In this document: positions 17,831 to 26,600 of the stretch, one piece after another
Position numbering within the stretch: position 1 is the first letter of the stretch
How the letters are laid out: every line of letters starts with the position of its first letter
Assembly (NCBI RefSeq): GCF_003711225.1
Contig: NZ_CP031030.1
Span: 4,774,001-4,838,000 of the forward strand
Direction: 5' to 3'
DNA length: 64,000 bases
DNA from: Runella sp. SP2
GTDB taxonomy: Bacteria > Bacteroidota > Bacteroidia > Cytophagales > Spirosomataceae
Program-made: the position numbers and the translations under genes
The notes under the pieces: model-generated
What the model saw: the letters and a program-made list of their open reading frames with translations, nothing else
Databases searched by the model: none
What the model was told of the DNA's origin: nothing

Positions 17831-18826
17831 ATGAATCAACCATTGGTTTCAGTCATTGTCCCTTGTTATAATTACGGTCGGTTTATTGCCGAAACGCTAG
17901 AAAGTCTTCAAAATCAAACACTTCAAAATTGGGAGTGCGTCGTTGTCGATGACGGCTCTACCGACGATAGTGCTGAGGTTGTACAAAAATTTGTAGAAAG
18001 CGACCCCCGTATTCGTTACGTTTATCAGCAAAATCAGGGACTTCCTGCCGCTCGCAATACGGGGATTAGGGCCACAACAGGGAAATACATTCAGTTTTTG
18101 GATTCTGATGATTTATTACAACCCGACAAGCTCCAACAACATGCGGCGTATTTGGAAACACATGCTGAGGTTGAACTTGTCTATGGCGGGCTACGCTATT
18201 TTTACGATGGTACCTCTGAACTTATTTTTTCTCCCCAACATAAAAACACCCCTTGGACCCTCGATAAATCTGGTGAAGGAATAGAACTTTTGCCATTTTT
18301 AGTGATTTCTTGCGTCATTATGCCTCCCATGCCCGTGATGCGGCGAACGACAATAGAAAAAGTAACTGGGCTTTTTACGGAAGATTTACCTTCGTGTGAA
18401 GATTGGGAGTTTTGGATTCGGTGTTGTTATAAAAACGTCCAATTTACTTATTTGGATTTGCCCAATACCTTGCCGCTCATGCGCTTACACCAAACCAGCA
18501 TGACCCGTAATCGCATCGTCATGGTCAACAGTTTTATTGAAGTTCGGCAACGGTTACGCCCCATTTTACCCACCCCTCAGCTAGTCAAGCTCAACGAAAC
18601 GTTATTAAATAATGATTTTGTTGAAAAATGTATCTTAACCCTCGAACGTGAAGGGCGTATGGCTGCGATACGCGAAGCATTTTACTTGTCTATTGAACGA
18701 AAAAGTAGTATTTTACTCGGGTGGAGTGTTTTACTTTTTGCCTTACCGCCAACGTGGGCAGTAAAGCTTCTTCAACTCCAACGTTCATTTCACAAACGTT
18801 TTTATCACTGGGTATTTAAAAACTAA
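17831..18826 (+). CDS. Glycosyltransferase family 2
   Basis: 331 residues. The GT-A fold starts with SVIVPCYNYGRFIAETLESL, then VVDDGSTDDSAE, GLPAARNTGI and the DxD-like FLDSDDLL motif near residue 97 that binds the metal and nucleotide-sugar. CEDWEFWIRC later matches the catalytic-base ED region. It starts 6 bp after the candidate Pse transferase stop, so both likely add sugars to the same acceptor. Donor unknown. Confidence 0.9.
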   Translation: MNQPLVSVIVPCYNYGRFIAETLESLQNQTLQNWECVVVDDGSTDDSAEVVQKFVESDPRIRYVYQQNQGLPAARNTGIRATTGKYIQFLDSDDLLQPDKLQQHAAYLETHAEVELVYGGLRYFYDGTSELIFSPQHKNTPWTLDKSGEGIELLPFLVISCVIMPPMPVMRRTTIEKVTGLFTEDLPSCEDWEFWIRCCYKNVQFTYLDLPNTLPLMRLHQTSMTRNRIVMVNSFIEVRQRLRPILPTPQLVKLNETLLNNDFVEKCILTLEREGRMAAIREAFYLSIERKSSILLGWSVLLFALPPTWAVKLLQLQRSFHKRFYHWVFKN

Positions 18827-18830
18827 ACTT

Positions 18831-20540
18831 ATGAGAACCGTACCTTTATTTCTACTACTTTTCTGTGCCTACGTTACCGTAGCCCAAACGCAATTTTCGG
18901 TCAGTTTTCCCAAATCAAAAGGAAGTACCTTCGACGGCCGTTTAATGCTTTTCTTGGCCAAAGACAACAAATCTGAGCCGCGTTTTCAGGTGAGTGACGA
19001 AGCCAACTCTCAGCAGCTTTTTGGACAAAACGTGGACGCTTGGCAAGCCGACAAACCTGCATTGGTAAGCGCCACCGCTTATGGCTACCCTGTCAAAGCC
19101 CTCAAAGATTTTCCTGCGGGTGAGTATTGGGTACAGGCCCTTTTGCACAAATACGAAACGTTTAAACTCAAAACAGGCCATACCGTAAAACTACCGATGG
19201 ACCGCGGCGAAGGTCAAAACTACCGCACAGCTCCAGGTAATTTGTATTCAAAACCCTTCAAGATCAAGTATGACCCCAAGGCCAAACAGGTAGTAAAAAT
19301 TGTACTTGACCAAGAAAACCCACTTTTGCCCGAGCCCAAAGACACGAAGTACATCAAACACATCAAGATTCAGAGCAAACTCCTGACCGAGTTTTGGGGA
19401 CGCCCCATGTATTTGGGGGCTCACGTACTTTTGCCGCATGGATTTGATGAACATCCTGAAGCAAAATACCCCATTTGTATCAACCACGGCCACTTCCCCG
19501 CCGACTTTGATGGTTTCAAAGAAACACCTCCTCCTGCCGACATGGACACGACGGATTACATCGCTCGTTTTGGGATTTATGGGTATAAAAAATTCGTTTG
19601 GCAAGAAGCCTATAATTTTTACAAACAATGGACAAGCAAGGATTTTCCTCGAATGCTCATCGTCGAAATCCAACACGCTACGCCTTACTATGACGATTCG
19701 TACGCCGTCAACTCGGCCAATATGGGGCCGTACGGCGACGCCATCATGTACGAGTTGATTCCCCAAATTGAGAAACAATTCAGAGGCATTGGGCAAGGTT
19801 GGGCGCGTTTTCTCTACGGTGGCAGCACGGGAGGCTGGGAAGCTCTTGCGGCCCAAGTGTTTTATCCAGATGAGTTTAACGGCTGTTTTGCGGCTTGTCC
19901 TGATCCCATTACGTTTGAAGCCTACACGGTTGTTAATATTTACAAAGACGAAAACGCATACTTTTTGCCAAGCGACTTCAAGAAAACGCCGCGCCCTGGA
20001 ATGCGCAACTACCTTGGCCAAGTAAAATGTACCATTGAAGAAATCAACCAGCGCGAACTGGCCATTGGCGACAACTCCCGCTCGGGCGACCAATGGGATA
20101 TTTGGCAAGCGACCTACTCACCAATGGGCGAAAATGGGTATCCTAAGCCTATTTGGGACAAAGAAACGGGTAAAATCGACCATAGTGTAGCAAAATACTG
20201 GTCAGAAAACTACGATTTGATGCACATTCTCAAACGCCAATGGGCGACAGTCGGGAAAAAATTACAAGGAAAAATCCACATCTACTGCGGCGATATGGAC
20301 AATTATTACCTCAACAATGCGGTCTATTTAATGGAGGATTTCTTAAAAACAACCAAGAACCCGCATTACGACGGCGAAGTAAAATACGGCGACCGCTTTG
20401 AACACTGCTGGAACGGCGACCCCAACGTGCCTAACTACGTGTCGCGGCTTCGATATAATACCATGTATATTCCTAAAATCCTGAAGCGTATCGAAGCAGG
20501 TGCACCTGCAGGAGCCGATTTAAAGAGTTGGCGGTATTGA
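18831..20540 (+). CDS. Secreted alpha/beta-hydrolase, esterase-like
   Basis: 569 residues with a signal peptide (cut after about residue 19, VTVAQ). A beta-rich N-terminal domain (20-150) precedes an esterase-type domain. That domain has MYLGAHVLLPHGF, YPICINHGHF, YGDAIMYELIPQIEKQF and the nucleophile elbow FLYGGSTGGWEAL (Ser in GxSxG), with a candidate His in DRFEHCWNGD. This resembles the putative esterase (EstD/Fes) group. It lies 4 bp after the GT2 gene and ends before a strong hairpin, so it may be the last gene of the operon; removal of acyl groups from a glycan is a guess. Confidence 0.7.
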   Translation: MRTVPLFLLLFCAYVTVAQTQFSVSFPKSKGSTFDGRLMLFLAKDNKSEPRFQVSDEANSQQLFGQNVDAWQADKPALVSATAYGYPVKALKDFPAGEYWVQALLHKYETFKLKTGHTVKLPMDRGEGQNYRTAPGNLYSKPFKIKYDPKAKQVVKIVLDQENPLLPEPKDTKYIKHIKIQSKLLTEFWGRPMYLGAHVLLPHGFDEHPEAKYPICINHGHFPADFDGFKETPPPADMDTTDYIARFGIYGYKKFVWQEAYNFYKQWTSKDFPRMLIVEIQHATPYYDDSYAVNSANMGPYGDAIMYELIPQIEKQFRGIGQGWARFLYGGSTGGWEALAAQVFYPDEFNGCFAACPDPITFEAYTVVNIYKDENAYFLPSDFKKTPRPGMRNYLGQVKCTIEEINQRELAIGDNSRSGDQWDIWQATYSPMGENGYPKPIWDKETGKIDHSVAKYWSENYDLMHILKRQWATVGKKLQGKIHIYCGDMDNYYLNNAVYLMEDFLKTTKNPHYDGEVKYGDRFEHCWNGDPNVPNYVSRLRYNTMYIPKILKRIEAGAPAGADLKSWRY

Positions 20541-20542
20541 TA

Positions 20543-20590
20543 TTATCTAGCACTTCTATTGGCTTTTATAACAGTAGAAGTGCTAGATAA
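20543..20590 (+). terminator. Perfect 16-bp hairpin ending the glycan operon
   Basis: TTATCTAGCACTTCTA (20543-20558) pairs with 20575-20590 without mismatch around a 16-nt loop. It begins 2 bp after the esterase stop. There is no long T-run after it, so it may act as a transcript stabiliser as well as a terminator. Confidence 0.6.
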
Positions 20591-20645
20591 ACGATTGTTT
20601 ATCCAGCCAGTTGTTAGTAACTTGCATAGCCAATAGACTAATACA

Positions 20646-20873
20646 ATGCAGCATCTTGAAAGAATTACGATCGACCCAGAAATATGCCATGGGAAGCCTG
20701 TCATCCGTGGGATGCGTTGGCCAGTAGAAGTTATGATAGATATGATAGGCTCAGGAATGTCTTTTGATGATATTTTGAACGACCACCCAGAACTGGAACG
20801 TGAAGATATTCTTGCTTGCTTGAGTTACGCAAAACTATTGGTTTCTGGATTTTCATTGAAAGAAGCTGCCTAA
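20646..20873 (+). CDS. DUF433 antitoxin-like protein
   Basis: 75 residues with the DUF433 signature: ITIDPEICHGKPVIRGMRW at the N-terminus, then GMSFDDILNDHPELEREDILACLSYA. DUF433 is a winged-helix/HTH-like antitoxin usually paired with a DUF5615 PIN-like toxin, as here. The toxin ATG follows the stop directly, so translation is coupled. It probably binds its own promoter. Confidence 0.9.
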   Translation: MQHLERITIDPEICHGKPVIRGMRWPVEVMIDMIGSGMSFDDILNDHPELEREDILACLSYAKLLVSGFSLKEAA

Positions 20874-21239
20874 ATGAAATTTCTTTGCGATGTCCATATT
20901 TCCTTTAAGCTCGTCAAATTTTTGTCGAACAGCGGCTTTGAAGCATTTCATGTCAACTCTTTAGAAAATAAATGGCACACCAAAGATTCAGAAATTTGTC
21001 AATTTGCTGATAAAAACGACTTGATTGTTGTTACAAAAGACGAAGACTTCCGAAATTCCTTTTTTCTTAGGCATAGTCCGCGCAAATTGGTTCGTGTAAT
21101 TTTAGGCAACATCTCTAATCAAGAATTACTCACTTTATTTGAACAGAATTTACTTCTAATAAACAAGTTACACAAAGAAGGTTCCTTCTATGTTGAATTA
21201 GGGCATGGTACCAATATCTACAAACTGCCAAATCTCTAA
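20874..21239 (+). CDS. DUF5615 PIN-like toxin
   Basis: 121 residues. KFLCDVHISFKLVKFLSNSGFEAFHV, then DSEICQFADKNDLIVVTKDEDF, carries the Asp residues of the PIN-like (Mut7-C type) nuclease fold. Family members are predicted RNases neutralised by DUF433 partners. In many relatives the first motif reads DENL or DAQL; here it is DVHI, which keeps the key Asp. No gap separates it from the antitoxin gene. Confidence 0.88.
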   Translation: MKFLCDVHISFKLVKFLSNSGFEAFHVNSLENKWHTKDSEICQFADKNDLIVVTKDEDFRNSFFLRHSPRKLVRVILGNISNQELLTLFEQNLLLINKLHKEGSFYVELGHGTNIYKLPNL

Positions 21240-21254
21240 CAGTTCCTAAATCGT

Positions 21255-21767
21255 ATGAAACTACTCTGGTGGGGAGGAATAATGGGATTATTGATGATAG
21301 CTGGCTGTCAGCGAGCCAGCAAAGTACCCAAACATAACCCATACTTTTCATTGACTGATACCACGGAAGTACGCGTACCGAACAGTGTTTGGGAAGAAGT
21401 TCTGGACGATGGTGTTTATACCGTTACGCGGGAGGGCTCAACCGAAGCTCCTTTCACCAACGAATACCACGATTTTAAAGGCGAAGGCAACTATCACTGC
21501 GCCGCCTGTGGGAATTGGCTATTTCGCTCAGCCCAAAAATACGACAGTGGCACAGGTTGGCCCAGTTTTTGGCAACCTGCTACACCTAATTGTCTGTTGT
21601 TTCGCAAGGACTATTCAGAACGTGAAGAACGCATTGAAGTACGCTGTCGGCGATGCAATGGGCATTTGGGTCACCTTTTTTACGACGGCCCCGCTCCTAC
21701 TCGGCAGCGGTATTGCATGAATTCGTTGGCGTTGAAGTTTGTAAAAATAGCTTCAAATAACCATTGA
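21255..21767 (+). CDS. msrB: Peptide-methionine (R)-S-oxide reductase, lipoprotein form
   Basis: Repairs oxidised methionine (R-sulfoxide) in proteins. A lipobox (LMIAGC, Cys18) indicates a lipoprotein, so it acts in the envelope. Zn-binding pairs are in CAAC and CRRC, the fold motifs are SGTGWPSFWQP and GHLGHLFYDGP, and the catalytic Cys is in RYCMNSLAL. About 170 residues with signal, normal for secreted MsrB. It follows the toxin gene by 15 bp and ends at a bidirectional terminator. Confidence 0.93.
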   Translation: MKLLWWGGIMGLLMIAGCQRASKVPKHNPYFSLTDTTEVRVPNSVWEEVLDDGVYTVTREGSTEAPFTNEYHDFKGEGNYHCAACGNWLFRSAQKYDSGTGWPSFWQPATPNCLLFRKDYSEREERIEVRCRRCNGHLGHLFYDGPAPTRQRYCMNSLALKFVKIASNNH

Positions 21768-21787
21768 TAATCTCCAAAAACTCCACA

Positions 21788-21818
21788 AAAAAAGCCGCTC
21801 CAGTGGAACGGCTTTTTT
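21788..21818. terminator. Bidirectional intrinsic terminator
   Basis: AAAAAAGCCG (21788-21797) pairs with CGGCTTTTTT (21809-21818), with an extra inner TCCA/TGGA pairing. A- and T-runs on both sides suit the convergent msrB and RND permease genes. Confidence 0.85.
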
Positions 21819-21849
21819 CTTAACAAGCTTCTCTAAACCTTCAAAATAA

Positions 21850-24800
21850 TTAATGTTCTACTTCTTCCTCTACGTGGTGGCCGTTGCCGTTTGAGGTACC
21901 ATTATTGAAAGCATACACTGCTTCAGCTGCTGGCTTTTTGCCCAAACGGAACTTCAAACGCTCCACAATCCAGTACATGGTTGGAACTACAATCAACGTA
22001 AGCGTAGTACTGAACAACAACCCGTAGATAATGGTATAAGCCAGTGGCCCCCAGAACAAGGCACTAAAACCTCCAATGAAAATTTGTGGATTAAATTCGG
22101 TAAACAACGTCACGAAGTTGATGTTCATCCCCAATGCCAACGGAATCAAACCCAAGATACAAGCTGAGGCCGTTAACAGTACGGGCGTCAAACGAGCGGC
22201 TCCTGCTTCAATCAACGCCTGACGAGTGGGGTAACCACGGGTTTTTAATTCGTCTGTAAACTCAATCAACAAGATACCGTTTTTAATCACAATCCCCGCC
22301 AAGGCAAAAATACCTACCCCTGTCATGATAATAGACATGGTTTTTCCCGTAATCATGAATCCAAGGAATACACCAATCAAGCTAAACAGTACCGTAAAGA
22401 AGATGATAAGTGGCTTGCTAGTAGAGTTAAATTGGGTCACCAAAATCAAGAAAATCAACAAGATAGCCCCTAAAAACGCTACCCCTAAGAACTGCATTGA
22501 CTTCATTTGTTCTTCTTGTTCACCCCCCAAACGAATCGTATAACCTTGCGGAAGGTCTAGGCCATCCACCACGTCTTGAATTTGGGCATTCACATCGTTG
22601 GCATTGAACCCACCAAGTACGTCCGACGACAACGTCACTACGCGCTCTTGGTCTTTGCGGTTGATACCACTGTAGGTAGTTGCATAACGAATGTTGGTCA
22701 ATGTACTCAAAGGAACTTGGCGCAATACACCACCAAGGTTCATATCGCGATATACCACGTTCATGCTCAACAATTTCTCAATCTGGTTGCGATCTCCTTC
22801 TTTTAACCGTACCATGATCGGATAATCATCTTTATCATCACGGAATTTCGACACTTCAGTTCCGAACAGCGCTCCACGAATTTGCAACGCAATCTGCGCC
22901 GTGCTGATACCCTCACGGGCTGCTTGCTCGCGATTGATGTCAATCACAATTTCAGGTTTGTTCAACACCAAATCCGATTTCAATTCTTCAATTCCTTGAA
23001 TTCCTGATTTGACGATGGCATTTTTTACTTTTGCGGTAACATCAACAAGTTGGTCAAAATCTTCGCCCGCAATCTCAATCGTCACTGGCTTGCCCGTTGG
23101 AGGCCCATTACTTTCTGGTTCAGCCGTTACTTGTGCGCCTGGAATTCCTTTTACTTTCTCACGCACTTTAGCCAAAATATCAGCCGTAGAAACTCCGTGA
23201 TGAATACGTTCTTCGACACTCTTGAATGCCACCGTAATTTTTCCTTTGTGTGGCACTACCGTACGGTCGGGGTTGAATGGATCGCCCGCGTTGATACCAA
23301 TGTTCGTAATCACCGAGGCTACGACTGGACTATTTTTTCCAATTACGCTATACACCCGGTCTTCCAACTGCTTCATTACCTCGTTGGTTTTAGAAGCATC
23401 CGTTCCTTGCGGCATCACGCAATACACATACACAAAATCAGGGTCACCACTTGGGAAGAAAACTGATTTTGGAGGAAAAGCTCCCATCAACACAAACGTT
23501 CCAACTAATATCCCAATCACTCCCGCAAATACGCCGTAAGGACGGCGGCCCGTAATTACCCACGCAATCACTTTACGGTAACCGTTTTTGAGACGTGGAA
23601 ATACGTTTTCTTGGAAAGGAACAATGATTTTTGGGGTCAGAATGTAGTGGTTAAATACATATAGGATAGCAATAAATAAAAGCAAGTTACCAATCCCAAA
23701 GTTAATCAGATACCCTACCCCCGCGAGTCCTAGCAACACAAACAATGGGGTGCGAATCGACTTAAATGATTTATCCTCGTTGGCATGTTCTTCAACGCGT
23801 TTTAGTGAAGACGCGGCAAAAACGGGGTTCATTACGTAAGCCACAAACAACGACGCAAACAAGGTGATAATCAGCGTCAATGGCAAGAATTTCATAAATT
23901 CACCCACAATACCTGGCCAAAACAACAATGGCAAGAACGGCGCGATGGTCGTCAGCGTACCCGATAATACTGGGATAAACACCTCACCTGCCGCATACGA
24001 AATGGCTTCGGTACGGGTCAGTTTTTTATCGTCATTATAAACGCGGTGGGCGTTTTCAATCACCACAATCGCGTCGTCCACCACAATCCCGAGTCCCAAT
24101 AAAAACGCAAAGAGTACAATCGTGTTAAGGGTGAACGTAATACCCGTTGCCGAAGCAATAACGGGGAATAACACAAACGCCACCAATGTTGATAAAGGCA
24201 CTGAAAGTCCAACGAAAATCGCATCTTGAACCCCCATAAAGAACATAAGTACCAATACTACGAAGATAAAGCCCAAAATAACGGTGTTGAGTAGGTCGTT
24301 CAACTCTACTTTGGTACGCTCCGAACTATCGTTGGTCAAACTTACTTTTAAGCCGTCAGGAAACTTCGTTTCTTCGTATTTTTTCAAAATTGCCTTAATC
24401 TCATCCGCCGCCGAAATAAGGTTTTCACCTCCCCGTTTGATGACGTTGAGCGTAATTACCGTTTTTCCATCTAAACTTGCATAGCTTTGTTTTTCGGCAA
24501 AACCGTCTTTCACTTCGGCAATTTCTGCCAAACGAAGTGTAGCACCTGTCGAAGAACGAACAATGATGTTTTCCAATTGACGTACATCTTTGAACTCCCC
24601 TACTACGCGCAAGTTACGGCGAACGTTGTCCACGTTTAACTCACCACCCGAGACGTTGATGTTTTCACCCTGAATCGCGTTTTGAATTTCGTAAAACGAT
24701 ACCCCTGCTGCCTGCATTTTGTACAAGTCGAGGTTGATTTGGATTTCGCGATCAAGCGCCCCTACGATGTCCACCCGCGTAATTTCGGGCAGCGACTCGA

Positions 24801-25308
24801 TTTCATCTTTGAGTTGTTCGGCATAATCTTTCAACTTTTTCAACGAGTAATTCCCCGCCAAGTTGATGTTCATAATTGGAAACTCCGAAAAGTTTACCTC
24901 CTGCACCGAAGGGTCTTGCTTACGGTCAGACGGAAGGTCCACCAACGCTTTATCAACGGCATCCGCTACGCGTTGTTTGGCTTCTTGTGCCTTGATTCCC
25001 GTCGAAAACTCCACCGTAATCAACGAGAAGTCTTGAATCGAGTTTGACTTAATTTTTGTTACCCCACTCGCCGCTTTGATTTGCTTTTCGATGGGTTTCG
25101 TAATGACAGTTTCAATATCCGAGGGGCTCGCGCCAGGATAAATCGTCGAGACAATCACCGTCGGAACGGCGATTTCAGGAAACTGTTCTTTGGGCATCGT
25201 GAAATACACGAACAAGCCCGCAAGAGAAATTATAGCTGTAAAAAGATAGACGGTGGTTTTATTTTCTAAGCACCAGCGCGTCACTTTGAAGTCTTTTAGG
25301 GTTGTCAT
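21850..25308 (-). CDS. RND efflux permease (AcrB/HAE1 type)
   Basis: Proton-driven inner-membrane pump that exports drugs or other hydrophobic compounds through a periplasmic adaptor and a TolC-like channel. About 1152 residues: TM1 near 20-40, periplasmic domain with QFPEIAVPTVIVSTIYPGASPSDIE, TM4 with the proton-relay Asp pair in GLGIVVDDAIVVIENAHR (about 411-412), and a second half with the matching duplication. It is longer than AcrB because of extra hydrophobic sequence between TM6 and TM7 (after MNPVFAASSLKRVEEHANED). A reading from 25338 would start with TTG; the ATG at 25308 is preferred. Last gene of the tetR-tolC-adaptor-permease operon. Confidence 0.93.
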   Translation of the reverse strand: MTTLKDFKVTRWCLENKTTVYLFTAIISLAGLFVYFTMPKEQFPEIAVPTVIVSTIYPGASPSDIETVITKPIEKQIKAASGVTKIKSNSIQDFSLITVEFSTGIKAQEAKQRVADAVDKALVDLPSDRKQDPSVQEVNFSEFPIMNINLAGNYSLKKLKDYAEQLKDEIESLPEITRVDIVGALDREIQINLDLYKMQAAGVSFYEIQNAIQGENINVSGGELNVDNVRRNLRVVGEFKDVRQLENIIVRSSTGATLRLAEIAEVKDGFAEKQSYASLDGKTVITLNVIKRGGENLISAADEIKAILKKYEETKFPDGLKVSLTNDSSERTKVELNDLLNTVILGFIFVVLVLMFFMGVQDAIFVGLSVPLSTLVAFVLFPVIASATGITFTLNTIVLFAFLLGLGIVVDDAIVVIENAHRVYNDDKKLTRTEAISYAAGEVFIPVLSGTLTTIAPFLPLLFWPGIVGEFMKFLPLTLIITLFASLFVAYVMNPVFAASSLKRVEEHANEDKSFKSIRTPLFVLLGLAGVGYLINFGIGNLLLFIAILYVFNHYILTPKIIVPFQENVFPRLKNGYRKVIAWVITGRRPYGVFAGVIGILVGTFVLMGAFPPKSVFFPSGDPDFVYVYCVMPQGTDASKTNEVMKQLEDRVYSVIGKNSPVVASVITNIGINAGDPFNPDRTVVPHKGKITVAFKSVEERIHHGVSTADILAKVREKVKGIPGAQVTAEPESNGPPTGKPVTIEIAGEDFDQLVDVTAKVKNAIVKSGIQGIEELKSDLVLNKPEIVIDINREQAAREGISTAQIALQIRGALFGTEVSKFRDDKDDYPIMVRLKEGDRNQIEKLLSMNVVYRDMNLGGVLRQVPLSTLTNIRYATTYSGINRKDQERVVTLSSDVLGGFNANDVNAQIQDVVDGLDLPQGYTIRLGGEQEEQMKSMQFLGVAFLGAILLIFLILVTQFNSTSKPLIIFFTVLFSLIGVFLGFMITGKTMSIIMTGVGIFALAGIVIKNGILLIEFTDELKTRGYPTRQALIEAGAARLTPVLLTASACILGLIPLALGMNINFVTLFTEFNPQIFIGGFSALFWGPLAYTIIYGLLFSTTLTLIVVPTMYWIVERLKFRLGKKPAAEAVYAFNNGTSNGNGHHVEEEVEH

Positions 25309-25395
25309 AACCTTACGGTTTAGGTTAATCGTTGTCAATTAATTGGTTACCAACATCAGTACGGTTAACCATTAACGAATAACAATTAACAGTTT

Positions 25396-26583
25396 TTAGA
25401 AACTGATTGCCTGACCATCGACCAAGTCTTGATAGCCGTCTGTGATGATTAAATCGCCCGATTGGAGTCCCTCCAAGACTTCGATTTCTCCGTTGTAAGC
25501 TACCCCCGTTTTTACCTTGCGGCCTTTGGCTACTTTTTTGTTACCCTCGGTAACGGCTACGTACACCACATCGCCAAACTCGGTACTTTGAATATAATTT
25601 TGCTTGATTACCAACACATTAGACTTATTGATATCGGCAATATTCAACACCGAAAGCATGTTTGGCTTAATGTCTGAACTGGTCGGAATCGCCACTTCGA
25701 TTTTGAAGGTACGGTTAGCTGGGTTTACCAATTTGCTAATGAACGTCACACGGGCATTGATTTCACGGTTCAAATCGGGCAAAACTACCTTTACAGCGTC
25801 TCCCATTTTGATGTGACTGATATAAACGTCAGGTACGTTGGCCGTTGCTTTGAGGCTTCCCAAGTTCACGATACTTGCCAACGGCATTCCTGGCGCAGCT
25901 ATTTCACCCGTTTTGGCCATCACGCGCTCAACGGCTCCACTGATAGGCGCATACACGTTGTACAAATCCACTTGTGTTTCGAGAACGGCCAAGTTTTTCT
26001 CCAACGCTTCTTTGTTGTTTTTGGCTTGCAAATACTGGATTTCTGTTCCAATTTTTTGGTCCCAAAGTCCTTTTTGCTTTTCAAACACAACATTTGCCAA
26101 TTCCATTTGTGATTTCAAAGCCGCAATCTGGTCGCGCAGAATCGCGTTGTCGATTTTGGCTAACAGCTGCCCTGCTTTCACCGTTTGTCCCTCTTTTACG
26201 TAAACCGTGGTATAAGTACCCGCCATACGAGGGGTAGCTGTTGCCGTATTTTTGGTTTCAACCGTTCCTTGAATTTCAATAAAGCTTTTGAAACTACGCG
26301 TTTGAAGCGCTTCCGTAACCACAGGAAACACTTTCTCAGCGGCCTTCATACTTGGGTCAGCCGCCTTGATTTCGGCATCCAGCTTGGCAATTTTTTCGGT
26401 CAATGTCTTTGACTCTGCTTTCAATTTAGCAAGCTCTTCTTTTTTACCCGCCAACGAATTATCTGTTTTTCCGCCACCACAGGCAGTCACAAACACCGAG
26501 AGGAAGAGCACCGCTACACCCGCGCGAAGCCCTGTGTTGAAAGGAGTTTTTTTATTGCTAGTATATGTTGTCAACGTACTCAT
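25396..26583 (-). CDS. RND periplasmic adaptor (membrane fusion lipoprotein)
   Basis: 395 residues. A lipobox (FVTACGGG, Cys near 35) anchors it in the membrane. A short coiled coil (about 43-75) is followed by the lipoyl-type half-motif GTYTTVYVKEGQTVKAGQLLAKID, an alpha-hairpin (140-200), the second lipoyl half APISGAVERVMAKTGEIAAPGMPL, and a beta-barrel and membrane-proximal domain. It links the permease to the outer-membrane channel. It lies 18 bp after the tolC-like gene and before the permease. Confidence 0.93.
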   Translation of the reverse strand: MSTLTTYTSNKKTPFNTGLRAGVAVLFLSVFVTACGGGKTDNSLAGKKEELAKLKAESKTLTEKIAKLDAEIKAADPSMKAAEKVFPVVTEALQTRSFKSFIEIQGTVETKNTATATPRMAGTYTTVYVKEGQTVKAGQLLAKIDNAILRDQIAALKSQMELANVVFEKQKGLWDQKIGTEIQYLQAKNNKEALEKNLAVLETQVDLYNVYAPISGAVERVMAKTGEIAAPGMPLASIVNLGSLKATANVPDVYISHIKMGDAVKVVLPDLNREINARVTFISKLVNPANRTFKIEVAIPTSSDIKPNMLSVLNIADINKSNVLVIKQNYIQSTEFGDVVYVAVTEGNKKVAKGRKVKTGVAYNGEIEVLEGLQSGDLIITDGYQDLVDGQAISF

Positions 26584-26600
26584 AATAAAGTTTTTAAAGA

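Noticed and set aside
19248..20108. Minus-strand open frame (286 codons) opposite the esterase-like gene
   Set aside because: Antisense to a gene with signal peptide and active-site motifs; composition is not protein-like.
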